Positions 1 through 6,152 of a stretch of DNA of 6,276 nucleotides are shown one piece after another. The stretch lies in assembly GCA_039178805.1 (NCBI GenBank), contig JBCDFC010000271.1, positions 1 through 6,276 on the forward strand. The letters are read 5' to 3'. Source of the stretch: Thermohalobaculum sp039178805 (GTDB lineage Bacteria > Pseudomonadota > Alphaproteobacteria > Rhodobacterales > Rhodobacteraceae). The translations under genes and the position numbers were made by a program. Numbering within the stretch: position 1 is the stretch's first letter; each line of letters starts with the position of its first letter. The notes beneath the pieces were generated by a model. The model did no database searches. It was not told the DNA's origin and saw nothing but the letters and a program-made list of their open reading frames with translations.

Positions 1-348
1 AGCCGGTATGAGAGCTTCGGTCTTGTCGCCATCGAAGCCTTCGCCGCAGCGACGCCGGTTGTCGCACTCAACAACTCAGGGCCTGCCGAAGTCGTGCGCC
101 ATGGAGAGACCGGTCTGCTCATAACGCCCGGGGATGGGGAGATTGCCCGGCTTACGACGGCCATGGCCGACTTGCTCGACACACCTAGGCGCATGTCGGA
201 GCTTGGTTTGGCAGCACGCGCCGAGTTTGAGGCGCGTTTTACCGTTGGGGAAATGTGCGCAGCGGCGGAGGAGGTTTATCGGCGCGCTGCCGGCGGTGAC
301 CTATGGGCGAGCGCTCCCTCGCCGGTCTTAACGGATACCGCGGCATGA
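1..348 (+). CDS. Glycosyltransferase family 4-like, C-terminal part (5' end outside window)
   Basis: This is the last 115 residues of a GT-B fold glycosyltransferase that transfers a sugar from a nucleotide-sugar donor, as enzymes of exopolysaccharide, lipopolysaccharide or glycolipid synthesis do. The frame is open from base 1. It begins SRYESFGLVAIEAFAAATPV, which contains the E-x7-E motif of retaining GT4 enzymes (Glu4 and Glu12 of the visible part) that contacts the donor. It continues with the usual SGPAEVV and HGETGLLI segments and a closing helical region ending in a poorly conserved tail (PSPVLTDTAA). The stop TGA at 346-348 overlaps the ATG of the next gene. A GTG at 94 is only an internal codon, because conserved family sequence lies before it. 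Donor and acceptor cannot be told from this fragment. The family assignment is secure. Confidence 0.93.
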   Translation, partial: SRYESFGLVAIEAFAAATPVVALNNSGPAEVVRHGETGLLITPGDGEIARLTTAMADLLDTPRRMSELGLAARAEFEARFTVGEMCAAAEEVYRRAAGGDLWASAPSPVLTDTAA

Positions 349-788
349 GGATCGGGGAGGCCACTCTCGTTGGTGTTGCCATGGCCTTTGGCCTGGCCCG
401 ACCTTCGCCTGATGAGGCGCGGCAGCGGTGCGCGGCTCATGGCAATCTCGCCGAGGAACTCCTTGCCTCCCTTCTTCTGACGGATCGCGTTCTTGATGGC
501 GAGGACTGTCTTTCAGCGCGACTGAACGGCATCGCCGCGCGGCATCGCGCAGCGGCACAGACAATCCGCGAGAGTGAGGGAGACCTTACGGCTGAGCGAC
601 TTAGGCAACTCGACGAGGCAGACCGTCTATCTGGGATTGTGGCTGCTGCCGCCATCTCGGCTTCAGGGGGCGACGCGTTGTCGGACGAACCATGGGCAAC
701 CGCTCCTGGCCATGATCCTTCCATAGGCCGGCGCAACGATCCTATCGACGTCTTCACGTCTACGATCCTGCCCGAGCGGCCGCAGTAG
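345..788 (+). CDS. Hypothetical protein, 147 aa, translationally coupled to the glycosyltransferase
   Basis: I do not recognise this family. The chosen ATG at 345 forms an ATGA overlap with the glycosyltransferase stop, the same coupling style seen in the signalling operon of this window. An in-frame ATG at 303 would add 14 residues and overlap the upstream gene by 46 bp. Neither start has a clear Shine-Dalgarno sequence. Residues 5-18 (EATLVGVAMAFGLA) are hydrophobic and might be a weak signal or anchor segment, although only one Arg precedes them. Residues 35-105 look largely alpha-helical (LAEELLASLLL, then ESEGDLTAERLRQLDEADRL). The tail after about residue 108 is probably disordered. It may work with the preceding glycosyltransferase, but only its position suggests that. 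A competing ORF on the other strand (437-910) has a less natural, Arg/Ser-rich composition. Confidence 0.6.
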   Translation: MRIGEATLVGVAMAFGLARPSPDEARQRCAAHGNLAEELLASLLLTDRVLDGEDCLSARLNGIAARHRAAAQTIRESEGDLTAERLRQLDEADRLSGIVAAAAISASGGDALSDEPWATAPGHDPSIGRRNDPIDVFTSTILPERPQ

Positions 789-816
789 AGCCATGCGGCC
801 GGTATCAGGATCGCGC

Positions 817-1050
817 TCAGGCAGCGCAGCTTCCGTAGGCGCGTAGGGCGAACTCGGTCGTGTAGGTCGCGGCAATCGCGAGCCACACATAGAGCACGAT
901 CTGCCGCCATGGGGTCGGTGATCGTGAGGAGGGCGTGAGCATCATTTCACGACGACGACGTCGCTCCAGCAACCAACCACCGAGCACGGCGAAGCCGACA
1001 AACACGATTGAGGAGAGGTCGTGAAACCCGCACTCCACCGTCTCATCCAT
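817..1050 (-). CDS. Small protein with two predicted membrane helices, 77 aa
   Basis: This is an unrecognised small inner-membrane protein. Two hydrophobic stretches are visible, at about residues 13-28 (SSIVFVGFAVLGGWLL) and 50-65 (QIVLYVWLAIAATYTT). They are separated by a polar loop that starts with five consecutive arginines (30-34). The positive-inside rule puts this loop in the cytoplasm and both short ends in the periplasm. The ATG at 1050 is preceded by G-rich sequence that could serve as a ribosome binding site. The gene is convergent with the hypothetical gene ending at 788, with a 28 bp gap, and lies 162 bp downstream of the receiver-kinase gene on the same strand. The helix-loop-helix pattern is unlikely to arise from a random GC-rich frame, which favours a real gene. 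No function can be assigned, and I see no PEP-CTERM-like sorting signal. Confidence 0.6.
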   Translation of the reverse strand: MDETVECGFHDLSSIVFVGFAVLGGWLLERRRRREMMLTPSSRSPTPWRQIVLYVWLAIAATYTTEFALRAYGSCAA

Positions 1051-1212
1051 GCCCCGCCGCCCCCCAGTCCCGCCGCAGCTGGCCCCACGCTCACATCTGG
1101 GAAGATGACTCAGTGGAGCAGCGGCGTCGAGGGGTCGAGTAGCGACTTGAGGGCGCCTGTCGGGATGATCGACCGCGCGGGCACCAGCGACCTTTGGCGT
1201 TGCCCTGCAGAT
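1051..1212. other. Intergenic gap with no clear feature
   Basis: This stretch lies between the receiver-kinase gene and the small membrane protein gene, both on the minus strand. I see no convincing promoter, and no GC stem followed by a T-run that would end the signalling transcript. A short direct repeat, GTCGAG-GG-GTCGAG, occurs near 1127-1140. The gap may hold the promoter of the small gene or may simply be transcribed through. Confidence 0.4.
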
Positions 1213-2271
1213 TTAGGCGGGCAGCGTGAAGCTGAAGCTTGAGCCATTGCCTGGCTCGGACTTCACCCAAATCGTGCCGCCATGCCCCTCGACCACCTCG
1301 CGGCAGATCGCGAGGCCAAAGCCCGTGCCGGAGAAATCGCTGCCGTTCACGGCCCTCACGCCCGGCAAAAACACCTCCTGCAAAAGATCAGGTGGGATGC
1401 CGATACCATCGTCGGTGACCGTCACACGGGCGGCCCCGGGCGTGTTCTCGCCAGAGAGCCGCACGACACTCGGCCGCTCCCGCCAGTATTTCAGGCCGTT
1501 GACCACGAGGTTCTGCAGCACGAAGTGAAGCTGACCCGGATCGCAGCGGAGTACCGCATCGTCCAGGAGATGGACACGACTGCGATCCGCTGCCGGCAGG
1601 ACGGCTGTCACGCGGGCGAGAATGTTCGACAGAGAGGTCCGCTGAAGGCTCCGCTCCGTCGCCGCGACCCGAGCGAGAGAAAGCAGATCGTCGACGAGAG
1701 AGCGCAGATCGCGTGCGCCAGACAGTGTGGCGTCGAGCAGCTCACGTTGATGGTCGTCAAGCCGGTCGCCGACCTCTTCGGTGAGAATGGCCATGATGCC
1801 TTCGATGTTGGCGAGCGGCGTCTTCAGATCATGCCCCGCGGCCGCCACCACCGTCTCAAGCATGCGTTGTTTGCGCGAGAGCTCCTGCTGCACGCGGTTC
1901 CGCTCAATCGCGAAGAGCGCCGTGCGCAGGATCATCCCTCCGCCGATGTTCTGCTTGTCGAGAAAATCCATGGCGCCAAGCTTGAGTGCCTCGAGGCCGA
2001 CATCGTCTTGCCCGGCGGAGGTGACGACGATGACCGGTGGGCGACCCCGGCCACGGAGGAACCGGTCGAGGGTTTCGATGCCCTGGCTCTCAGGCAAGCC
2101 CAGATCGAGGAAGACAAGATCGACACGTTCTGTCTCGAGCCGTCGCTCGGCCGCGATCATCGAGGTTTCCCTGGCGACGCGTGCCTCGGGCAGGACGATG
2201 TCGAGCTCATCCGTCAGAAGTGCTGCGTGGTCGTCGTTGTCCTCGACGATCAGGATCCGCAGGCTCGTCAT
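1213..2271 (-). CDS. Receiver-histidine kinase (REC-HisKA-HATPase), soluble
   Basis: This 352-residue cytoplasmic protein has an N-terminal receiver and a C-terminal histidine kinase. The receiver (about 4-120) shows the acidic pair Glu10/Asp11, phospho-acceptor Asp56 in FLDLGLP, Thr84 in VVTSAG and Lys106 in FLDKQ. After a helical linker (121-140), the HisKA H-box AAGHDLKTPL carries His147. The ATPase domain has an N-box (QNLVVNGLKY, Asn254/Asn258), a G1 box (DDGIGIP, from Asp287) and a G2 box (GTGFGLA, 315-321), so the kinase should be active. There is no membrane segment or output domain. The likely role is to be phosphorylated on Asp56 and thereby tune its own kinase. The ATG at 2271 overlaps the preceding stop as ATGA. 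A TTG at 2283 has a strong GGAGG seven bases upstream and could be the actual start, adding MRPA. An upstream ATG at 2334 is too far into the regulator gene to be likely. Confidence 0.93.
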   Translation of the reverse strand: MTSLRILIVEDNDDHAALLTDELDIVLPEARVARETSMIAAERRLETERVDLVFLDLGLPESQGIETLDRFLRGRGRPPVIVVTSAGQDDVGLEALKLGAMDFLDKQNIGGGMILRTALFAIERNRVQQELSRKQRMLETVVAAAGHDLKTPLANIEGIMAILTEEVGDRLDDHQRELLDATLSGARDLRSLVDDLLSLARVAATERSLQRTSLSNILARVTAVLPAADRSRVHLLDDAVLRCDPGQLHFVLQNLVVNGLKYWRERPSVVRLSGENTPGAARVTVTDDGIGIPPDLLQEVFLPGVRAVNGSDFSGTGFGLAICREVVEGHGGTIWVKSEPGNGSSFSFTLPA

Positions 2272-2723
2272 CGCCGGCCGCAAAGCGTTTCCTCCCAGTT
2301 GGGTGCACCCGCGCTCACGTTGATCTCGTGCCAATAGGTGCAGACGCCGGTTACCTTGCGCTCTAGTTCATCGATATCCGCAGATTTACAGATGTAGCTG
2401 TTGGCGTGGGCCGATAGGCAGGCTTGGATGTCGCTCGGCGCCGGGGAGGTGCTCAGCATGACGGTGGGGATCACTCGCAACACCCCGTCGGTCTTGATCC
2501 TCCGCAGGACATCGATGCCTGAGAGGCCGGGCATGTTGAGGTCGAGCAGGATAAGGTCGGGCAGGCTGCCTTTGGCGGCAGCGACTTGCAGTCGATCCAG
2601 CGCCTCCCGCCCACAGCCGCAATGGACGAGATCCGTGGCGAACGCGTTCTCCTTGAGAGTGTCGGCGATCAGACGCGCGTGGTCGGCGTTGTCTTCGACC
2701 AAAAAGATCTTGAAGGCGCTCAT
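2268..2723 (-). CDS. Single-domain response regulator, Rcp1 type
   Basis: This 151-residue protein is a receiver domain with no output domain, of the kind paired with phytochrome-like kinases (Rcp1 family). It would accept phosphate from a histidine kinase and pass it on or signal by protein contact. Visible landmarks are Glu10/Asp11, phospho-acceptor Asp61 in LLDLNMPGLSG, Ser91 in VMLSTS and Lys113 in NSYICKS. The last segment (about 117-137, with a VCTYWHEINV motif) matches the C-terminal helix and strand extension typical of Rcp1-like proteins. Two things are odd. The residue after Lys113 is Ser instead of the usual Pro, and there are six cysteines (35, 37, 102, 112, 128, 148). Both ends overlap their neighbours by ATGA, giving tight coupling to the sensor kinase before it and the receiver-kinase after it. 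Family assignment is firm; its partner is inferred. Confidence 0.94.
   Translation of the reverse strand: MSAFKIFLVEDNADHARLIADTLKENAFATDLVHCGCGREALDRLQVAAAKGSLPDLILLDLNMPGLSGIDVLRRIKTDGVLRVIPTVMLSTSPAPSDIQACLSAHANSYICKSADIDELERKVTGVCTYWHEINVSAGAPNWEETLCGRR
2291..2295 (-). promoter_or_regulatory. Strong Shine-Dalgarno that decides the receiver-kinase start
   Basis: A perfect GGAGG lies seven bases before a TTG at 2283 but 19 bases before the ATG at 2271. Its spacing favours TTG initiation, whereas the receiver-domain N-terminus and the ATGA overlap favour the ATG. Confidence 0.5.
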
Positions 2724-4447
2724 GCAGCACTCCCGATCCAGCGCTCAGAACCTTCCGAAAGTGTCGGTGCAGCCGCTGGTGGTGCGGCAGAGCTTGGCCG
2801 TTCCCTGTCGGTCGGCTCGGTCGGCAGCACAATCCAGAATTCGGCGCCTTCGCCGGGTGCGGTACGAAGCCGGACGGCGCCGCCGTGCCTTTCGGCGATC
2901 GCACGCACGCTGGCAAGACCTATGCCGCTGCCCGAGGCGCGAACGTCGAGCCGTTGGAAGAGGCCGAAGATCCGGTCGTGGTATTGCGGCTCGATCCCCG
3001 GGCCCTCATCGATCACGCCGATCCAAGTCCAGGGCCCCTCAACCATCCCGACGATCCGAACCGTCATGCCCGGATGCCGGCAGCCGTGGCGGAGTGCGTT
3101 CGATACGAGGTTCTGTATCACGCTGTAGAGCTGCGTTGGATCGGCCGTCAGCGCCGGGAGCGGGCGCTCCACCACCAAGGTTGCGGCACTCGCCTCGACA
3201 TCGCTGGCGAGCGCGCGACGCAGACGTTCTTCGAGGCCGCGCCAATCGATTCGTTTCAGCGTTAGGCTCTCCCGGCCGAGACGGCTGATCGAGAGGATCC
3301 CGTCGATCAGCTTACCCATCGTCTCCACATTGCTCGACACGCGCGCGAGAGCGTCGGCGCAGGCCTCAGGCTCGTTGCGGTCGAGGTAACGCCCCGCCTT
3401 CCGCGCGAAGCCGCCGATGGAGACGAGCGGGCTTTTGAGGTCGTGACTGACGACGTAGAGGATGCTTTGCATTTCGCGGTTGTGTCGGACGAGTTGACGG
3501 TTCGCCTCCGCCTGCTGCTCGGCCAAGGCCCGTTCGGCAGAGGCGCGCTCTTCGCTCTCCCTCAGAAGCCGGTTTCGGTCGATGTCGCGCTGGCGCAGGA
3601 TCACGAAGGCCGCCGTGAGGCCCAGTACGAAGAACACGAAGGTCCCGACCGCCATGATCCGCTGCGGGTTCCAGAAGGGAGGCGGCGGCGGGAACCAGCG
3701 CGACCGTATCGCGGTCCACCCCTCTCCGGCGCGGAGCGTCCGCAGTTCCCGCTCGATCCGCTCGAGCAGTTCGGGTTGATCGCGATCCACGGCGATGCGG
3801 AGGGCGATCTCGCGCAGCGGCTCGCCCACTTGGCGGAACCGGTCCTCCATACGCACGGCGCGCGCGATCCGCTCAAAGACCTTGCGCGGGTAGGCCGCGG
3901 CATCGATCCGTCCTTCGGTCAGCGCGATGAAGAGCGCATCGTTCCCGTCGATCGGCACAGGGACCACATCGTCGAGTTGCCGGACGGCGAAGTCCGCGAT
4001 GCTGCCGCGATTGAATCCGATCCTCTGCCCGTCCAGGGGCACCGCGCTCTCTTCGTCCCCATCGCCGCGCATGCGGAAGACGACGACCTGCAATACGTCA
4101 TAAGCGTCGGTGAAGCTTAGGAGGGCGCGGCGGCTTGGAAGATCGGCAAGGCTCGGATGCACATCCGCCTGACCGGCGGCGAAGAGTTCGAGGCCTTCTT
4201 GAACCGAGGTCGCTTCGACATAGCGAAGCTCGAACCCCGCACGTTCGGCAATCGCCTCGATGATATCGACGCCGAAGCCGACATAGTCGCCCTTCTCGTC
4301 CATGTAGCCATAGGGACGAAAGTTATTGAGGACGACCGTGATCTCACGCGTCTCGGCTGCGCGCTCCTCCTGCGCGGCCATGCGCGTCGGCATGGCGGCA
4401 ACCGTCAGTATGACGGATAGAGCGAGGCATGTGAGCAACCAGCGCAT
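2720..4447 (-). CDS. Membrane sensor histidine kinase with periplasmic SBP_bac_3 domain
   Basis: This 575-residue sensor kinase starts with a signal-like segment (1-25, LLTCLALSVILTVAA). A periplasmic solute-binding domain of the SBP_bac_3 type follows (about 34-252; conserved GDYVGFGVDI near 53-62 and PSRRALLSFTDAY near 104-116). Next come a proline-rich linker (WFPPPPPFWNP, 251-261), a membrane helix (about 264-284) and a charged, probably coiled-coil region (288-325). The HisKA H-box VVSHDLKSPL contains His335. The ATPase domain shows an N-box (QNLVSNALRH, Asn446/Asn450), a G1 box (DEGPGI, Asp480) and a G2 box (GSGIGLA, 506-512). There is no PAS, HAMP or attached receiver, unlike BvgS/EvgS, so phosphate probably goes to the adjacent Rcp1-type regulator. 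A GTG at 4456 is an equally good start, having GGAG eight bases upstream; the ATG at 4447 has AGGG at similar spacing. The ligand is unknown. Confidence 0.94.
   Translation of the reverse strand: MRWLLTCLALSVILTVAAMPTRMAAQEERAAETREITVVLNNFRPYGYMDEKGDYVGFGVDIIEAIAERAGFELRYVEATSVQEGLELFAAGQADVHPSLADLPSRRALLSFTDAYDVLQVVVFRMRGDGDEESAVPLDGQRIGFNRGSIADFAVRQLDDVVPVPIDGNDALFIALTEGRIDAAAYPRKVFERIARAVRMEDRFRQVGEPLREIALRIAVDRDQPELLERIERELRTLRAGEGWTAIRSRWFPPPPPFWNPQRIMAVGTFVFFVLGLTAAFVILRQRDIDRNRLLRESEERASAERALAEQQAEANRQLVRHNREMQSILYVVSHDLKSPLVSIGGFARKAGRYLDRNEPEACADALARVSSNVETMGKLIDGILSISRLGRESLTLKRIDWRGLEERLRRALASDVEASAATLVVERPLPALTADPTQLYSVIQNLVSNALRHGCRHPGMTVRIVGMVEGPWTWIGVIDEGPGIEPQYHDRIFGLFQRLDVRASGSGIGLASVRAIAERHGGAVRLRTAPGEGAEFWIVLPTEPTDRERPSSAAPPAAAPTLSEGSERWIGSAA
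2730..2734 (-). promoter_or_regulatory. Shine-Dalgarno for the Rcp1-type regulator
   Basis: GGGAG lies six bases before the regulator ATG at 2723, inside the 3' end of the sensor kinase gene. Together with the ATGA overlap it supports both the start choice and translational coupling. Confidence 0.7.
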
Positions 4448-4464
4448 GCCCGTCACCCTGTGAT

Positions 4465-4468
4465 CTCC
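4465..4468 (-). promoter_or_regulatory. Shine-Dalgarno for the sensor kinase
   Basis: GGAG lies eight bases before a GTG at 4456. An AGGG at 4456-4459 sits eight bases before the ATG at 4447. The two alternatives differ by three residues at the start of the signal segment. Confidence 0.45.
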
Positions 4469-4476
4469 AACCCAAC

Positions 4477-4494
4477 GGCGGACTGCGTACCGCC
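4477..4494. repeat. Inverted repeat in the leader of the signalling operon
   Basis: GGCGG (4477-4481) and CCGCC (4490-4494) are perfect arms around an eight-base loop, 21 bp before the alternative GTG start of the sensor kinase. It could be a leader hairpin or an operator. With five GC pairs in high-GC DNA it could also be chance. Confidence 0.3.
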
Positions 4495-4539
4495 AACCTC
4501 TGAAGGAAGCGTTGCGCGGGCTATGGATTGGGAACGTCA

Positions 4540-4556
4540 CGGCCCATGCTGGGCTG
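4540..4556. repeat. Short inverted repeat after the hydrolase gene
   Basis: A seven-pair stem (one G-T pair) with a three-base TGC loop: the GCCCA arm at 4542-4546 and the TGGGC arm at 4550-4554. It lies just past the hydrolase stop. No T-run follows on the minus strand, so it is at best a weak or Rho-assisted end, or an RNA-stabilising hairpin. Transcription may continue into the signalling operon. Confidence 0.35.
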
Positions 4557-4562
4557 GGTCGA

Positions 4563-6143
4563 CTATCCGATGATGCGCGGGAAGGTTGCCGCGATGGACC
4601 AGGCGAGGGCCGCCGAAAGCGCGATGGCGGCCGGGACTGGAGAGCCGGTGACAGCGACCAGGCGCTGGCTGATCAGGCCGTAGACGATGAAGAAGGCGAG
4701 GATCACCGGGGCCACGATCAGCAGGAAGAAGAGCCTTTCGGTGTCGAGAGCGACCGCGAGGCCAAGGGAGACCACAAAGCAGATCTTGGTGAGCGCATAG
4801 ACCCAGAGGCGGCGCCCGCGCCCTTCGGCGCCGTCCGGCACGCCGCGGGTCAGCCACTCATCGGCGAGGAACCAGGGCAGGAGCGCCGCGAAGAGCGCCG
4901 GCGCCAGCATGAGGCGCGCCGTATCGGGCACGAAAGTGTAGGCGTAGCGGTCGAGCGTGATGGCGAAGGCCGCGATCACGAAGACACCCGCCGCGAGACC
5001 GCTCAGGATTGTCGCGATACTCGGCGGATGTGCGGGCAAGACTGCCCGGCCGAGACGACCTGCGATGAGGAGCCCGATCCCCGTCGCGGCCCCGTAGATG
5101 AAGAAATGGATGCCGAGATAGTCGCCGAGGATGAGCGGCAACAGCCCGGTCGGCGTGAGTGTCGCCAGGACGGGTGTGACAAGCATCGGCCCCGCGACAA
5201 GGGCCAGCAGAACGCCGGGACGAACGCCCGCGCCCTGGGCCGGAATGGGGGTTGGGTGCGCAATGGTCAGGCCTGCAAGGCCCCAGCCGAAGGCGAGAAG
5301 CCCACCGAAAAGGAGGCCGATCATCGGCCCTCTCACATCCGCCTGCCAGCCCTCAGGGCTGCTGCGGGCAAAGGCACGGTCGAGCCAGTCACGCGCGGCA
5401 TCCAAGCTTTCAGGATCGAAAAGCACGCCCAGATGCTCGACCCCGTCGGCGAAAACGGTGCGGCGCGCGGTGCCGTCGTCGAAGCTGCCATAGGTGACGC
5501 CCTCCTCGACGGGTCCTCCGGCTGTAAGGGCGGTCACACGGAGCGCCTCGTCGGTTAGCCCGTCCTCGAGCCCGCCCACGATGATCAGCATGTTGCCCGG
5601 CGAGGTCGCAGTCACATCAGGCGAGAAGAGTGAGACGGCGATCGTCGCGTCGACCTTGAGCCCGTCGGCTGCAGCCTTGGCGATCAGGTCCGTCGCCATC
5701 GAGTGGCCGAGAAGCGCGACCTGACCGTTCGCGCCGGGAAAGCTGCGCGCCAAACCGACCATATCGTTCAGCTGCGCAATAAGCTTCGCCGCCGCCCCGC
5801 CTGGGCCGCTGATCGCCGTTGGCAGCGGCGTCGGATGGCTGCCATGACCGACGAAATCGAAGGAGAACGTAACGTAGCCCGCGCGCGCGAGGCTGACGGC
5901 GAAGGGCTCCATCAGCTCCATGACGCCCGCGAAACCATGGGCGATGACCACTGTTGGCGCGGGCCCGTCCGCGTCAGCGGGCATGATGATCCGCACGGGC
6001 GTGCCGTCGATCAGGCGATCGTCGAACTGGAGCCCGTTCCGCCCGGCCTCAAGCGCCGTAAGCGCATAGATCGCCGCCGCCGCTCCGATAAGGCCCACGA
6101 TCGCTGAGAGCGCCTTGCGCAACCTGGCCGAGCCGTCCTGCAT
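4563..6143 (-). CDS. Alpha/beta hydrolase fused to a multi-helix membrane domain
   Basis: This 526-residue protein has an N-terminal anchor (about 11-30) and a hydrolase domain (about 35-260). A membrane domain follows with about eight helices (near 274-293, 311-330, 334-361, 377-397, 411-428, 447-466, 471-492, 504-521). The hydrolase part shows an oxyanion-region motif VVIAHGFAG (65-73), a FVGHGSHP turn (97-104), a nucleophile elbow LLGHSMA with Ser148, a likely acid Asp194 in GLEDGL and a likely catalytic His237 in VEHLG. The elbow ends in Ala where Gly is usual. The fold belongs to serine esterases, lipases and dienelactone-hydrolase-like enzymes; the substrate cannot be named. With the N-terminal helix as anchor the domain may face the periplasm. 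The ATG at 6143 has GAGG five bases upstream; an ATG at 6233 would add 30 unlikely residues. It lies upstream of the signalling operon on the same strand. Confidence 0.87.
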   Translation of the reverse strand: MQDGSARLRKALSAIVGLIGAAAAIYALTALEAGRNGLQFDDRLIDGTPVRIIMPADADGPAPTVVIAHGFAGVMELMEPFAVSLARAGYVTFSFDFVGHGSHPTPLPTAISGPGGAAAKLIAQLNDMVGLARSFPGANGQVALLGHSMATDLIAKAAADGLKVDATIAVSLFSPDVTATSPGNMLIIVGGLEDGLTDEALRVTALTAGGPVEEGVTYGSFDDGTARRTVFADGVEHLGVLFDPESLDAARDWLDRAFARSSPEGWQADVRGPMIGLLFGGLLAFGWGLAGLTIAHPTPIPAQGAGVRPGVLLALVAGPMLVTPVLATLTPTGLLPLILGDYLGIHFFIYGAATGIGLLIAGRLGRAVLPAHPPSIATILSGLAAGVFVIAAFAITLDRYAYTFVPDTARLMLAPALFAALLPWFLADEWLTRGVPDGAEGRGRRLWVYALTKICFVVSLGLAVALDTERLFFLLIVAPVILAFFIVYGLISQRLVAVTGSPVPAAIALSAALAWSIAATFPRIIG

Positions 6144-6152
6144 CCCGTCCTC

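Noticed and set aside
437..910. Minus-strand ORF of 157 codons overlapping the hypothetical plus-strand gene
   Set aside because: It is Arg/Ser/Ala-rich with no coherent domain, and it also overlaps the small membrane protein gene in another frame. The plus-strand frame has better composition and an ATGA junction.
1282..2337. Plus-strand ORF of 351 codons opposite the receiver-kinase gene
   Set aside because: It is fully antisense to a gene with intact receiver and kinase motifs. Its translation is charged and His/Arg/Asp-rich with no recognisable domain, as expected for a GC-rich shadow frame.
3443..4120. Plus-strand ORF of 225 codons opposite the sensor kinase
   Set aside because: It is antisense to the kinase H-box, membrane helix and sensor domain, with no family features of its own.
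4531..4535. GGAAC on the plus strand as an EcfG (general stress) -35 element
   Set aside because: No matching GTT-type -10 element lies at the right spacing, and no plus-strand gene follows it.
4540..4556. Intrinsic terminator for the hydrolase gene
   Set aside because: The stem is short and no T-run follows it on the minus strand, so it is listed only as an inverted repeat.
4512..5558. Plus-strand ORF of 348 codons opposite the hydrolase gene
   Set aside because: It is antisense to a clear hydrolase and membrane domain. The product is extremely rich in Glu/Arg/Asp/Gly, the typical mirror of hydrophobic helices.
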